22,511 bases of DNA from Priapulus caudatus (lineage: Eukaryota > Priapulida > Priapulimorpha > Priapulimorphida > Priapulidae). Location: the NCBI RefSeq assembly GCF_000485595.1, contig NW_014578167.1, forward strand, positions 67,969 to 90,479, written 5' to 3'. A model generated the notes under the pieces. The model was not told the origin of the DNA, ran no database searches, and saw nothing but the letters and a program-made list of their open reading frames with translations. Both the position numbers and the translations under genes were made by a program. Shown here in pieces: positions 1 to 10,141 of this stretch. Numbering within the stretch: position 1 is the stretch's first letter; each line of letters begins with the position of its first letter.

Positions 1-57
1 TTGGGCGAATGTCATGGGTTGTGATTTGACATCCTTGATAGCATATATATAGAGATA
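1..57 (+). repeat. Dispersed repeat, arm of a distant inverted repeat
   Basis: The first ~50 bases match the reverse complement of 9165-9219. Both read GAATGTCATGGGTT, then a short variable spacer, then GATTTGACATCCT, then a TGATAG/TATATATA run. The match reaches the window edge, so this copy is probably cut by the window. The two copies lie 9.1 kb apart in opposite orientation. They may be two dispersed copies of one short repeat or the ends of one large element. No transposase gene lies between them, so dispersed copies are more likely. Confidence 0.6.
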
Positions 58-130
58 GTAGATATATATATATATATTATATTCGATAGATAGTTGTAGA
101 TTAGATAGTTTAGATAGATAGATAGTAGAT
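44..130. repeat. Degenerate TA / TAGA microsatellite
   Basis: A run of TATATATA passes into imperfect TAGA/GATA repeats such as GATAGATAGATAG. It is low-complexity sequence with no other recognisable content. Confidence 0.85.
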
Positions 131-1012
131 AGTGAGATTGCATTTTTAGTGCGTTGGACCACTCTTTGGTTGCTCCACCCTGTGATTATGTTAGCGTTAG
201 CGACGCGAGTACATTATTACTACGCGGCGATAGATTTGTGACGCACCGTATGCGTGGTCTTCTGCATTGGTGTCTGTTGCTCGAGGAGAGGTCTCATCCT
301 CATTGTGAGTTTGATCTGGACGTGTCTGTCCAGGTTCGGATTGTCGCACATTTCCAAGTTTTTCTAAAGGGGCACGTTTCCCAGAGCGCCTGGTGGTTTC
401 CACCCACAACGAAACCATGAAGTGCTTCTCACCATTTTAGTTGAAGTGGCAGTTGGGATTATTTTCACGACACCTAGAACACAGAAACCATTCGTGCTAT
501 AATCTTATCAACTATAATATCCTGATCGTTAGTGTCCTCTTTAAACCATTCATAATTGTAACTTGGCGCATCGCCCCGCTCGCCAAAGTTTGAGTGAATT
601 TAATGTGGGTAACTAAACAAAACTGATCCGCCGCTCTATTTTCCGTACTGTAAATAATTACATATTATATATATATCAGTATATATGGGGAATTGTAGTG
701 TACGTGTTGTTGTCGCTAAAGGGTAATTAGTTTTACATGAATTAATACTAATAGTTTAGTGTTGAACGTGCATAAACGGGCGGGGTCACTATATATTGCC
801 CGCGGTCAGTTACCCATGTGCGTTCCAATTTTTTGGGTGTTTAGGGGGGGTGGTTTTTTTTCAACTCTAAGCGGCCGCGCGGAGCAAAAGTAGGCCCGTT
901 TCAAGCTATCCCGCAATAAGCCCTCGGGATTGTTCAAGTCAAGCCCGGCTCCCAGTGAGGCCCTCACGGGCCCTCCATTCCTCCTCTTTGCCTCACTTGT
1001 CTGCAACAAGCG
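131..1012. other. No recognisable gene
   Basis: An open stretch of 88 codons exists at 154-420 on the plus strand and one of 73 codons overlaps it on the minus strand. Neither product resembles a family I know, and open frames on both strands suggest chance plus moderate GC content. The part around 430-800 is AT-rich with a short TA run near 661-690. From 840 the sequence becomes GC-richer, with a NotI-like GCGGCCGC at about 870, but I see no promoter or exon I can defend. Confidence 0.5.
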
Positions 1013-1160
1013 CAATAGGGGGTAGGGGTCGCGGTTTGGACTGCTACTTCGATTGTGTATGCAGTGCGCCGCGGAGTAGGGTGGGGATTTTTCTTTGTGT
1101 ATGCAATAGGGGGTGGTATTCTTCATTGTGCCTGCAATTAGGGGGGGTAGGCGTTTTCAA
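1013..1160 (+). repeat. G-rich degenerate short tandem repeat
   Basis: The motif TGCAATAGGGGG, or a variant, recurs at about 1011, 1099 and 1130. A diverged copy follows TGTATGCAG near 1060. The spacers are T-rich and 30-47 bases long. The plus strand thus carries repeated G-runs (GGGGG, GGGG, GGGTGGGG, GGGGGGG) that could form G-quadruplexes. Unit length is irregular, either from decay or from base-call noise in homopolymers. Confidence 0.5.
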
Positions 1161-1328
1161 TGTGCAGTTCGCACTAGAGGGGCTATTATTGTTTAGGTGA
1201 GAACGCACATGGTGTAATACCGGATATATAGTTGGACCCCCACCCGGGGCATAAAGGCTCAGAAGACAATATCACATGATTATTGGATTTAACTGGGAGA
1301 AAAGAATCTCTAGTTATCTCTAAAGTTC

Positions 1329-1657
1329 GGCAGCATTCTATACACGAATAGAAGGGACTACAGACTCGATCTATGTCAGTCCAGGCAAGTAGTAAGCTCA
1401 CTGGGTGCTGAACACTGCCATAGCACATTTGGTAGAGTTAAGTGCATGAAAGCAGTACAGGCGAAAGGGTGGCAAGAGGTGTGGGCGGTCGGCAGCTATA
1501 TACACGTAATAAGCCAGCTACAGAACTCGATCTAATGTAAGTCACACCAGGCAGTGTAAGATCACAGGGTGCTGACACCTGCATAGAAAGATTGGTAGCG
1601 TTAAGTGTTCGAAAAGCGGGTACAGGGAGGGCGTTGAAGAGGGTGTGGGGTGCGTCG
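1329..1657. repeat. Two-copy tandem duplication, period about 161 bp
   Basis: Two adjacent diverged copies are visible, about 1329-1490 and 1491-1657. Shared landmarks in the same order are GGCAGC then TATACACG, CTCGATCTA, CCAGGCA, GGGTGCTGA, CATAG, TTGGTAG then GTTAAGTG, GTACAGG, AGGGCG/AAGGGTGG, and GTGTGGG. They differ by many small indels. I do not recognise the unit. A GTTCGAA near the end of copy 2 is reminiscent of a Pol III B box, but no full tRNA-like promoter could be built. Confidence 0.7.
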
Positions 1658-1689
1658 GAACAAATGTTAGGTTGAGACGGACACACTTA

Positions 1690-3640
1690 GAGTGGATACG
1701 GCCTATACCATACCGGCAGATGGTATAGCTCCTTCAGGAGACGTCGCCATCTGTGTGTTTCTGCCAACGGACAACCTTCAGCATGTTCAATGGTGATATC
1801 TTAACCACTGGCGCTGTGCCGAATTGCCTGTAATTACACGTTTTCATGTTATATGATCACTCAAACCACAAAGATGTTGGACACAATAACATTACTGCCA
1901 GACTAATAATTCAGTAATCTATAATCATATAGATTTTATTTATATTGATTTTAGTCCATCTCACTAAGCTTTATCATTTTCCTGTTAGTCGTGGTAGCTG
2001 TAGGTATTATATATTGCTCGAAAAGAGAATACAATAACAAAATATGCAATGCATTTTTCTTTCGCGGGGAGTTGCGATTTGCGTGATAACTGGACGATTA
2101 GCATGAACATTGTCTTCGATGGGATTGGTCGCCGTGTGATTAGGTGAATAACTAAGTTTTCTGAATGTGCCCGTGTAATCTATATATATCGTCAAGTTAT
2201 TTTAAAGCTGTGAGCCATCTGGAGATTGTGCTTGAAACTTCAGAGAAAGGAACCAGATTATTTAAAGACAACCTGACGTTGCTCATTCTGATTGGCCATT
2301 AATAAGCAGTCAGAGTTTGGTCTTGGCTGAGTCTTGTACGTGTGAGCACCCGTAGCGTGGCGCCAATGGAGGCTTCTGGCCTACTACTCCTCGGTCTGGG
2401 ATTGGTGATGTCCTGAACCCTAAACGCAACATCTGCAGAGTTTCACCCTCAGCCAAAGCCTACTTCCCTGAACCATATTATAGTTACCAGGGTACGTTCC
2501 GGGCCAGTACCAGGGGAAGACATAGACCCTATGATCGCTTAGTATGGTGTTATTGATAATCGTCACATGATTCTTACGGGTATTTATTCTGTTATATTCT
2601 GACATTCTACAAATTAACTCATTTATATCTAAATCAAAACTTATTTTTTCGTCGATTAGTTTTCTAATTTTATTCATTTTTGCTATGATAACCAGTCATC
2701 ATTTTAAAGTGTAATTGGCTAACAAACAATGTGATGGTACTATTTACAATGTACCTTTATTTAGTATCTGAATTTCCCAACTAAACACAAGTCACAACCG
2801 TATAGGCTTAGTTGAAAATTTACTAATCCTATTACAATATGCGCATAGCGACAGTGCTAACTGACGTGTACTGTAGCCGGGTTATTGCTTTGATAAACTC
2901 CACTGGCACCAAATCAGTGCGCCCTCCCTGCCACCGCTTCGCGCTCAAGCATCTTCTAGGATACTACTACAGATCTAAAATCTATGATAGCTAGGCTTTG
3001 CTATACCGGTAGTCAGTAATAAGGTACAGCTGTGTAACGTTTAATGATTCGCTAGTATTAACATGTTATTCATAGATATAGTCGACGTGCGAACGATGGA
3101 CGAAGTAGGGTGGTGGTGGGGCGGAGAGTGGCGGTGCTCCTAAATAGAAAAGCAGTGTGGCGCGAGGATGTGCGGTGCAAGTGTGCATCGTAATCACAAA
3201 GATGTCTCACCCTTTCGTGTCAGTGATACCATCACTCCATTGGAGTTGCTGGCAATCCTACGGCTAAATCAGAGTATATTCAGGCAGGCAGAGAATTTTC
3301 GTTCAGCTGTGAGTTAACACATCTGCCTTGCAGTGTTGTCCCGGCTCCTCCAATATATCTTGATGACTCCCTTAGAATTTGAGTGTCGCATCTCTCACCC
3401 ATGCCCCCGCATTGTCTCTGTATAACTGGCGCTGTCCAATTGGTTTTCGTCTACCACGCAAGCCTATTTCACCGTGCGTGGCCTATTTACAGTGTGTATA
3501 ACAGGGTGTACTCACGGTGCTAATACAGACTGCTTTAGAAAATAATTTGATTTAAGGAAGCGTACAACGTGTTCAAAACATTTGCCTTTGAATTCTGTGA
3601 AATGTTAAGCCTCACGATCTCACATAGCAATAGCAGTTCT
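1690..3640. other. Unrecognised intergenic sequence
   Basis: This is about 1.95 kb of mostly AT-rich sequence. The open frames are short (62 and 85 codons, minus strand, at 2007-2195 and 2420-2677) and neither product resembles a known family. No simple repeat, long inverted repeat or RNA gene could be supported. Confidence 0.5.
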
Positions 3641-3644
3641 AGTC

Positions 3645-3960
3645 GCTTTGTTAACAGTCAAACTCCTTGTTTAATCTTCTTGAGGGTCAAAAGGTTATCC
3701 GACACTTTTATTCTTCGCATGCTTCGCGGAAAGTACATTTTATGGTCTTTCGAATAAAGCCATAATAGAGTAGGGGTCACCGCTGAAACAAAAAGTTTTT
3801 CAATTGCTTCTTTCATACATGTCCTAAAAATCTCCAAAATCGTGCCCTGGTTGCCCCATTGACCTTTGACCTGTGACCTCCATTTCCGGACCCACATGAT
3901 GGCTTCTTCTTACCATGATGCTGTACACTGACTATAACGCCTACGGTCAGCCGGCGGACG
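3645..3960 (+). repeat. Dispersed repeat with DR1-like motif, copy 1
   Basis: This segment is similar to 6440-6772 in the same orientation. Shared blocks in order are TTAACAGT, GGTCAAAAGGT/GGTCAAAGGT, CTTxGCATG, AAAGTACATTT then ATGG, GGTCACCGCTGA, AGTTTTTCAAT, a TCTAAAATC-like block, CCCCATTGAC, CTGTGACCTC, GTGATGG/CATGATGG, CATGATGCT, and a terminal CCTAxGGTC. The copies are clearly homologous but well diverged and indel-rich, as expected of an old transposon-derived repeat. An open frame on the minus strand (3658-3897) crosses it and looks incidental. I cannot assign the repeat to a superfamily. Confidence 0.7.
3859..3879 (-). promoter_or_regulatory. Three AGGTCA half-sites with 1-bp spacing (DR1-like)
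   Basis: On the minus strand three perfect AGGTCA hexamers lie head to tail at 3879-3874, 3872-3867 and 3865-3860, each separated by one base. This is the direct-repeat-1 layout bound by RXR, HNF4 and COUP-TF type nuclear receptors. The site lies inside the dispersed repeat. That it binds anything in this genome is inference. Confidence 0.45.
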
Positions 3961-4189
3961 GACGCAACGCCTCATGCGATTCTACAAGCTGCAGCTGACT
4001 ATGTCATGATGCAGCTAAAAATGTATAATTTTGAAATATTGATATGTGGCAATCCATTGAGATATGGTGAGGGTGCACAGGAGATGTGGGTGGCAGAGGT
4101 GATTGGAACCCCGTGTGTGACACCATTTACTGCCCAGTTTGTATTACTTTGTAACTGGTGTGTGATTTTCTAGACACCTGTTTTGTGTA

Positions 4190-4740
4190 ACAGGGCTTGG
4201 AACTCGTTTCGTCAGCTCGCTGTGTGGGATGCAGGAGTTTTCTCGCTGCAGGTCAGAGGAATGCACGGGCAGAGACGAACCTCGCTGTTACCTGGCTTTC
4301 GCGAATAGGCCGATGCTCAGGACGTCAGCTGCTCTTCTTCGATCAGAGCGGCGCTGAGCCTATGCACATGCCGCTTCCTCCCCTTTCCCATGTGAGGTTC
4401 TGCGTCGAGCAGTCGCGTTGGCTGGCGCCCGATCGCTCGCTTTGATCCTTTAGAGGTGCTTTACAGCGCTATTTTGTGGGCTGGCAACACCCTTCCTCTG
4501 CAATGCTTCACGCCCAGCATATCTTGCAAGGGCTGCATAGCTGGACACAGGGCAGCACTCCGCGCCCGGCCCCCGCGATTGTGGCGTCTCCTTGTGTGTC
4601 TTCCTCACTTGTCTCAATAATGGTCCACCATGATTCTCATGGCAGGTCTGAGACTTACTCCAGGATGGTTGGCCTTCCACCCATTGCAGCGGCCTAATCT
4701 TTCCCGCCGACAGTACCTCATGGAACTGACTTTGCATGAG
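4190..4740. other. GC-richer island with overlapping open frames
   Basis: This interval is clearly richer in G and C than its surroundings. It carries open frames on both strands: 4197-4445 and 4476-4697 plus, 4450-4737 and 4614-5036 minus. The 140-codon minus frame is the longest open frame in the window that is not made of simple repeat. None of the translations shows a domain, motif or signal peptide that I recognise. The region could be an exon relic, an old transposon piece or simply GC-rich DNA. Confidence 0.3.
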
Positions 4741-6439
4741 GCACCATCCATGAAAATCATATAAAATAACAAGTTTAATAAAATTGTGATTCCAGTGATT
4801 AACACATCATATTTTCTATTTTTATCATGTTCAGTGCAGTGCGAAATTTTTCTCGAAGAAGTTTTCTGGCGTTTCTTGCCCTTTGCTACACACATGGTTG
4901 TTTGTCCGGGCCATAAGTGCAGAGGATGAGAAGTGCCGCCCCCCACATGTATCGTTCTTTGCATAACGTCTTGTGGCAACAATAATAACATGGCAAAACA
5001 TGTAGTAATCAGCATGCCAACAGAGGCGTCGCACAATCATGCGAACTAAAGCCAGCCAAATCGTTAAGGCTCGCGCGCTCTCTCTCACAAACTCCGCACC
5101 CCATCGTGCTACTGGCAGCCCTGTTGGTGATTGATCTGTTGTCTTGTCACTCTTTGGTACTTCTTAGGGGCTTCAATGTTGGATTCTCTGCCTTCTGCCA
5201 GCCTTCATTCTATCCTCGCCTTTGGTGATGGATGATGATCGATGCCCCGATCATCCTCGCTGCTCTCTCCCTAGTGCATGCGCAAACACATGCTTCTTCA
5301 TAGGGACCGTGCGTGGTCGCAAGTATTTTCTTATGGAACTTCCCATTCTATGGAAAGGCTATGTACAGTTGTGTACTAGTTTATCGTCCAATCTCCCTTT
5401 ACTTGAATCAACTTGACGTTATGCTCTCTGACCAAATTTTGTTTACCTGTTAGGCACTATCCTTGTAGGAGCAGTTAGCTAGTCCTTAGTCTTTGGTCAT
5501 CTCACTAGGCACCCCAATTGCTGCTCGGCCGATGACTCGCAATGAAAAGGCTCGTTGGACCACGTGCTTGCTGGTGTTTTACCATGAGCCCTCTGTTTGC
5601 AGACCTGGCATAGAGCAGTATCCAAATTGATACGGGTCGCACATCGTTATGGTGGATGCCGCATCCTGCCTGTTGACTTGCTCACTTTCGTAAGTAATTA
5701 TGTCTTCCTGATAGTCACTATATATAACAGACTGATGCGCCGGTTCGAGTTACAGTGCTATCTTAACGTTACTGCTGTTTCTCAGTTCCTGGGCTAGGGA
5801 TGACTCTGTGGTTGTGGCCCAGTGGTGCGATTCTTAGTAACCCTTGTTAGTCCGAAATGTGTTCTGATCACTAGCGCCCGAGAAGCATTCGGAAGGCAAC
5901 AGTCGGGATGATATCGAAACCTTTCTCTCAATGGAATGTTCATATGCGGTGCGCTTATTTGAACAGTGCTCCCCGTGCCACGATCCCCGCATATGGCTCG
6001 CTGTACGACTTTATCGCCTTGTTCTTCATGCAATTAATACGTCGGTATGCTGAACCGGCCATCCCGGCCACTCATAGCGTCAGCGAGTGAGCGACATTCT
6101 GATTTGCCAAGCAGGCCAGATAGCGGTAAGGCACTCATCCAGTTTACGGCCCATCCTGCCCCCCCACCATGGTCGCAAGCCTACAGGGCTAAAGAGACTG
6201 GCCCTTTAAACTAACTTAACACAGAAGCAAACTCACAGTCTATCACAACCATGCACTGGCAGTGGCATTACGTTACATGGTAACACACTGACTGTACAGA
6301 TGCCATGAATTATTACGATTTAAGGAGCTAAACTTGCTATCAACCCAATTTAGCTTTTGAAATTTCACATGCTGACTTGTATAGCCTATACATCAGGCCA
6401 ATGTATAGACTTTACTAGGCAAGCCGGCAGTCATTCTTC
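4741..6439. other. Unrecognised intergenic sequence
   Basis: No repeat or recognisable gene is visible over about 1.7 kb. The one exon-like signal is at 5600-5690. There a pyrimidine-rich CCCTCTGTTTGCAG acceptor-like string precedes an open stretch that ends at a donor-like TTTCGTAAGT. The short encoded peptide is not recognisable, and such pairs occur often by chance, so I do not call a gene. Confidence 0.45.
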
Positions 6440-6772
6440 TTAACAGTAACGCAATCCATGTTTTATACCCCTCTCTGTGTATGGTCAAAGGTATAATCGC
6501 ACTTACTCTTTGCATGTCAGAACGAAAGTACATTTCATGGAGCCTGTTCAATAGCAGCCAATAACAATGCTAGGTCACCGCTGACAGCAATGTCAAGTTT
6601 TTCAATCGCCGTCAGTCAGACCATGTCGGTCAGAAATGTCTAAATCTGCCCTTGTGCCCCATTGACTTTTTGACTCTGTGACCTCAAATTCAAGGCACAA
6701 GTGATGGTTTTTCCTTTTCAGTATTGCCCATGATGCTAATATACCGACCGATGACGAGCCTATAGGTCGAGG
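6440..6772 (+). repeat. Dispersed repeat with DR1-like motif, copy 2
   Basis: This is the second copy of the repeat at 3645-3960, in the same orientation and 2.8 kb downstream. The best block runs from GGTCAAAGGT at about 6484 to the CATGATGCT near 6729. The receptor-like motif at 6662-6684 is damaged here: TTGAC and TGTGACCT are separated by extra bases. The minus-strand open frame at 6690-6896 is not recognisable. Confidence 0.7.
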
Positions 6773-6857
6773 CGTTTTTAGTTTTGCCTGCCGCCAATTC
6801 TGCTTTCCTCCCTATACCTTTAGTTAAGGAGGGGAATGTTCCCCCTTCTTTTAACCT

Positions 6858-6880
6858 CTTGACCTTTGACCTTTGACCCA
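6858..6880 (-). promoter_or_regulatory. Second DR1-like triple half-site
   Basis: The plus strand reads TGACCT T TGACCT T TGACCC at 6860-6879. On the minus strand this is GGGTCA A AGGTCA A AGGTCA. It lies about 90 bases beyond the end of repeat copy 2 and has the same one-base spacing as the site at 3859-3879. A few bases upstream (about 6824-6856) is an imperfect hairpin with AAGGAGGGGAA facing TTCCCCCTTCTT. Confidence 0.45.
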
Positions 6881-6974
6881 GCTTCGATATCCGCAACTCG
6901 TTTTCGATACCCCCCCCCGCACGTCCGATATCGCTGACCTAGCGTCGAGAGTGGTTAAGATTTAGTGACCAACT

Positions 6975-7012
6975 GGACAACGAACGGACGCACGCATGCA
7001 CGCACGCCGGAC
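6975..7012 (+). repeat. Short ACGGACGCACGCA-type simple repeat
   Basis: A run of ACGGACGCACGCATGCACG followed by CACGCCGGACAGGACGG. Similar ACGG/GACGG-rich tracts at 3949-3963 follow repeat copy 1, so such tracts may mark the 3' side of this repeat family. The sequence is short and low in complexity. Confidence 0.4.
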
Positions 7013-7021
7013 AGGACGGCC

Positions 7022-7400
7022 CGCAACAAACTTTTATCAGATGCTTTGTTTCTTAATCTGGAAAGGCCTAACATATAGAGTTACAAACCACCTACTTTAT
7101 GGCCCTCGCGTACCTTCCCCTTGCCTCCCGCTGTGTCCCATTCGCTCAGCCTTCTTCTTCTTCTGCCTCGCCCCCAGCTATCTTTCCCTGCCGCCTTTCC
7201 TCAGTCTTCACATCCCCTACTCTTCTCAGCCAGTATATCCCGCTGATTAATGTTTGCCTTGCAGACGGCCATATTAAATGCATTTCAATAGGCATCGATA
7301 TCCCACAAAGATTTATATGATAACTCTCCGATCAGTAACATCATTTAGAAATAGAGGGAGAACCTTGGCATGTAAGGTCCCCGCTGCGTTATGCAGGGCA
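7022..7400 (+). repeat. Divergent solitary copy of the 540-bp repeat
   Basis: This segment aligns with part of the 540-bp unit arrayed at 16860-20897. Shared landmarks in order are ACTTTATGGCCC (ACTTCATCCCC in the array), CCTTCCCCTTG then CTCCC, CGCTCAGCCTTCTTC, a pyrimidine-rich tract with CCGCCTTTCC, GATCAGTAACATC at the position of the array's CATCAGTAGACTTC, then TAGAAATAGAGGGAGA, and CCTTGGCATGTAAGGTCC. The left half is the weaker match. Its greater divergence shows the array is a local amplification of an older dispersed family. The two open frames across it (6996-7250, 7099-7320) come from its pyrimidine-rich tract and are not called as genes. Confidence 0.6.
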
Positions 7401-9160
7401 CCAGATACCCACATACCAACGCCTCGGCCTTCGCGCCAGTTTAAGCCCCGTGGCTGATGGTCCGTCCACCTTGACGCTCAAAATACACTGCTGCAAGTGA
7501 TGGGAGCTGACTTTTTCTTTTGTTGAGACAGCTATGATTACATCAGCCAAGGCTTTAGCACACACTACTATAGGAGGCCTCTTCACGTAAGACCCCTTTC
7601 CTATCACCATACTGATAATATGGTGCGCCTATGGTCAGTGGACCGCAGCATCACCTTATGATACAAACTATTAGTGGAATAGATAGACAAAACTATTAAG
7701 AAGGATTAATTAAAATCATTAGAGAATGTCGATCCACACCGTACGGATTGAATGATTGTTGTAAGCGCCAACAAAAATAATAAAAATCATCTTCATTTTA
7801 GTGTTCTATACTTATTACACACAACCTTATAAACCCCAACTGCCTAATGCTGATTATGTTACCAATCAAGGTTAATCGACTTTTTAAACACTGTTATCTC
7901 TTCTGGATTTAATACCTATGTCCAATTAGGTATATGTCTAACTTTCCTGAAGCGGAATGACAGGTTTTTTAATTATGTAGAATATGTAAATTTAGACATT
8001 TCTCTTGAAATGCATTACTTTAAAGTTACCACTTTTTTCAGCCCATCACTTTCTCCATCGAACGATGAAATGCGATAGACAGCCTACCAACTTTAAGGCA
8101 ATACCTTAACAGCAATTTTTGAGTCCATCGTCGGCAATGGTCGTTTACACGCCATGTTGTACACAGAGATTTCTTGAACCTCTGGCGCCCGTTTCAAATT
8201 CACATCGGTGCGTTAGTTACCAAGTCATTATAGGGCTTCGAACAATTAACCTCACTTGTGAAGTATCCTCAAATGGAATAGATGGTAATCGTATGTCCTC
8301 ATGGAGAATTTTTTTCTGAAGGAGGAAACACTCATGGCATTTGAAGAGGTAGTAGACTGAACTTATTAGTGCAAATCTCGGTGACCCCTGTTTCAGAATG
8401 TTGGTTCTGTAGTATGTGTTCTGCGCACCTTCTAGGATCCATGTGCATTCTCGGGTTCTTGAATCGAGACTTGGACTCTTCGGTCTAGCTCTATATTCGA
8501 ATATAACGCTGGCTGGCTGCACAGCTACTAAACAAACTTTTGTCCATATTTGTGTTTAAATAAATGTGACGGTATTGATCGTAGAATCAATCATAGTCCC
8601 ACGACCCCTGCCGATTGTATGAGAAGTAAGAGTGCGCGGTTTGGCAGAATGAATTGACATATCTATCAGGGCCGCCCGATTAATTTGAATTATATTTTAC
8701 AGATCTAAATTAATATAGTAAAAAAATTATAATGCGTTTGATTATTTCATGGAAAGTAATTGTCGTTAGCTTAAACATCTAGGGGGGGAGTGAAGGGAGT
8801 CGGACGCTGGACTTGGGTCCTTTACCAGTGTATTTTCTTGCAAGTGGCAGAGTCGCGTGAGATCTATGTTAGGGCATGGGGTGCCGAGGGACATAACTCA
8901 ATTAGCCTTTCAGTTATTTAAGAGGGGGACCATGCGATAGCCAGCCTGATGCCTCCCACCGATTGTTGTACTCCTGTTACGTCGTCTTTGAGTAAGAACT
9001 TAAGTATGTATTATGAATTCGGGTTCGCTAGATTGTTGATAATTAGAGCTCTCCCGTTTGGTATAGATTCGTAACAAGTACTTATGGCTTTATCTGTGTG
9101 AGGCCAATGCATGACCACTGTGTTCGCAATCTCATATGTAACCGTACAGACAGCTTATAG
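7401..9160. other. Unrecognised intergenic sequence, AT-rich
   Basis: About 1.75 kb without a recognisable gene or RNA. Open frames are at most 101 codons (8217-8522, minus) with unremarkable translations. The parts at 7660-8100 and 8690-8770 are especially AT-rich. No tandem repeat or long palindrome was seen. Confidence 0.5.
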
Positions 9161-9164
9161 TTTA

Positions 9165-9219
9165 CTGTATATATATCTATCATAGGATGTCAAATCCAAT
9201 GAACCCATGACATTCAGCA
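9165..9219 (-). repeat. Partner arm of the inverted repeat at the window start
   Basis: Read on the minus strand, this gives GAATGTCATGGGTT, a spacer, GATTTGACATCCT and a TGATAGATATATA run. The order and the TA-rich end match positions 1-57. A weak match seems to continue outward (TTGG before the core on both copies). Confidence 0.6.
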
Positions 9220-9557
9220 CCAAAATTATCCCATACTGTCCATCTTTGACATTTCTAGATTGCTCCGTATTAATTTGCATCGATAACAGACAAACAAACA
9301 CACATTCACAAATATGTATTAAATGACACGTGTATTACTACTTAGATAGTTAACATGCTACGCATGCTCATTCATGCATAACAATGTATGTACTTGTAAC
9401 GAAAGTATACAAGCACGCATGCAGTTGCTTTTATCAACACCTTTTGTCATATCCTTTCTGCAGGTGCAAAGAATCTTGTAACGAATCTGCTGAATGTTGA
9501 CACCGAAGAGAGATACAGAGCTGAAGATGTCATTCAGCATTACTGGGTCCGTGCTTT

Positions 9558-10059
9558 GACAGAATAACTAACATAGCGGAATGAATACCATAGCGAAATG
9601 AATAAAATTACGGAATGAATGCCATGACGAAATGAATAACATAACGGAATGAATACCATGACGGAATAAATAAAATAATGGAATGAATACGACAACGGAG
9701 TAAATAACATGATGGAATGAATACCATGATGAAATAAATAACATGTCGGAATGAATACCATAACGAGAGAACTAGCATGACGGAATGAATACGATGACGG
9801 AATATATAAGATGACACACATATTAGCACGAGGGAATGAATAACATGACGGAATAAATAACATAATGGAATAAATAACATAACGGAATAATTACCATGGC
9901 ACACTTATTACCATAACTTAATGAATACCACGATGTGGTGAATAACTTGAATACTATGCTGAAAGGAATTCAATGGCAGAATGATTGAGATGACGGAGTG
10001 ACTATCATGAGGGAATGAATATCATAACTGAATGAATACCAAGACGGAATGAAGTGCGT
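9558..10059. repeat. 17-bp minisatellite, about 29 units
   Basis: Consecutive units keep an exact 17-base step over most of the block, with consensus near GACGGAATGAATAACAT. The ACAT end alternates with ACCAT-type ends, as in GGAATGAATACCAT. Unit sequence varies at many sites; decayed units (GACACACATATTAGCAC, GGCACACTTATTACCAT) keep the length. A small phase shift occurs after about 9930. Because 3 x 17 = 51, a frame without stops repeats every 17 codons, which gives the minus-strand open frames at 9540-9863 and 9608-9904. These are repeat-encoded and not called as genes. Confidence 0.92.
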
Positions 10060-10108
10060 CGATTTGGCAAGTAGATAATGTCGAACAAAAAAGAAACTCC
10101 GACAATTA

Positions 10109-10110
<2 letters not shown>

Positions 10111-10140
<30 letters not shown>

Positions 10141-10141
10141 T
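10111..10141. repeat. (TA)n microsatellite
   Basis: An almost pure TA run of about 30 bases follows the minisatellite after a 50-base gap. It is capable of cruciform extrusion and prone to length change. Confidence 0.9.

Noticed and set aside
2345-2410. SINE-head-like GTGGCGCCAATGG
   Set aside because: No B box at the right distance and no second copy in the window.
4614-5036. Minus-strand open frame of 140 codons
   Set aside because: The product has no recognised domain, overlaps plus-strand frames and lies in a GC-richer patch where long frames arise by chance.
5597-5797. Exon-like stretch between a pyrimidine-AG acceptor and a GTAAGT donor
   Set aside because: A single short candidate with no recognisable peptide and no partner exons; such signals are common by chance.
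9540-9904. Two overlapping minus-strand open frames of about 100 codons with a 17-residue repeat
   Set aside because: The periodicity follows from a 17-bp minisatellite. Both frames are open at once and decayed units show no codon bias.
9558-10059. Regular short repeats considered as a CRISPR array
   Set aside because: There are no unique spacers between units, the units are contiguous and degenerate, and the sequence context is eukaryotic.
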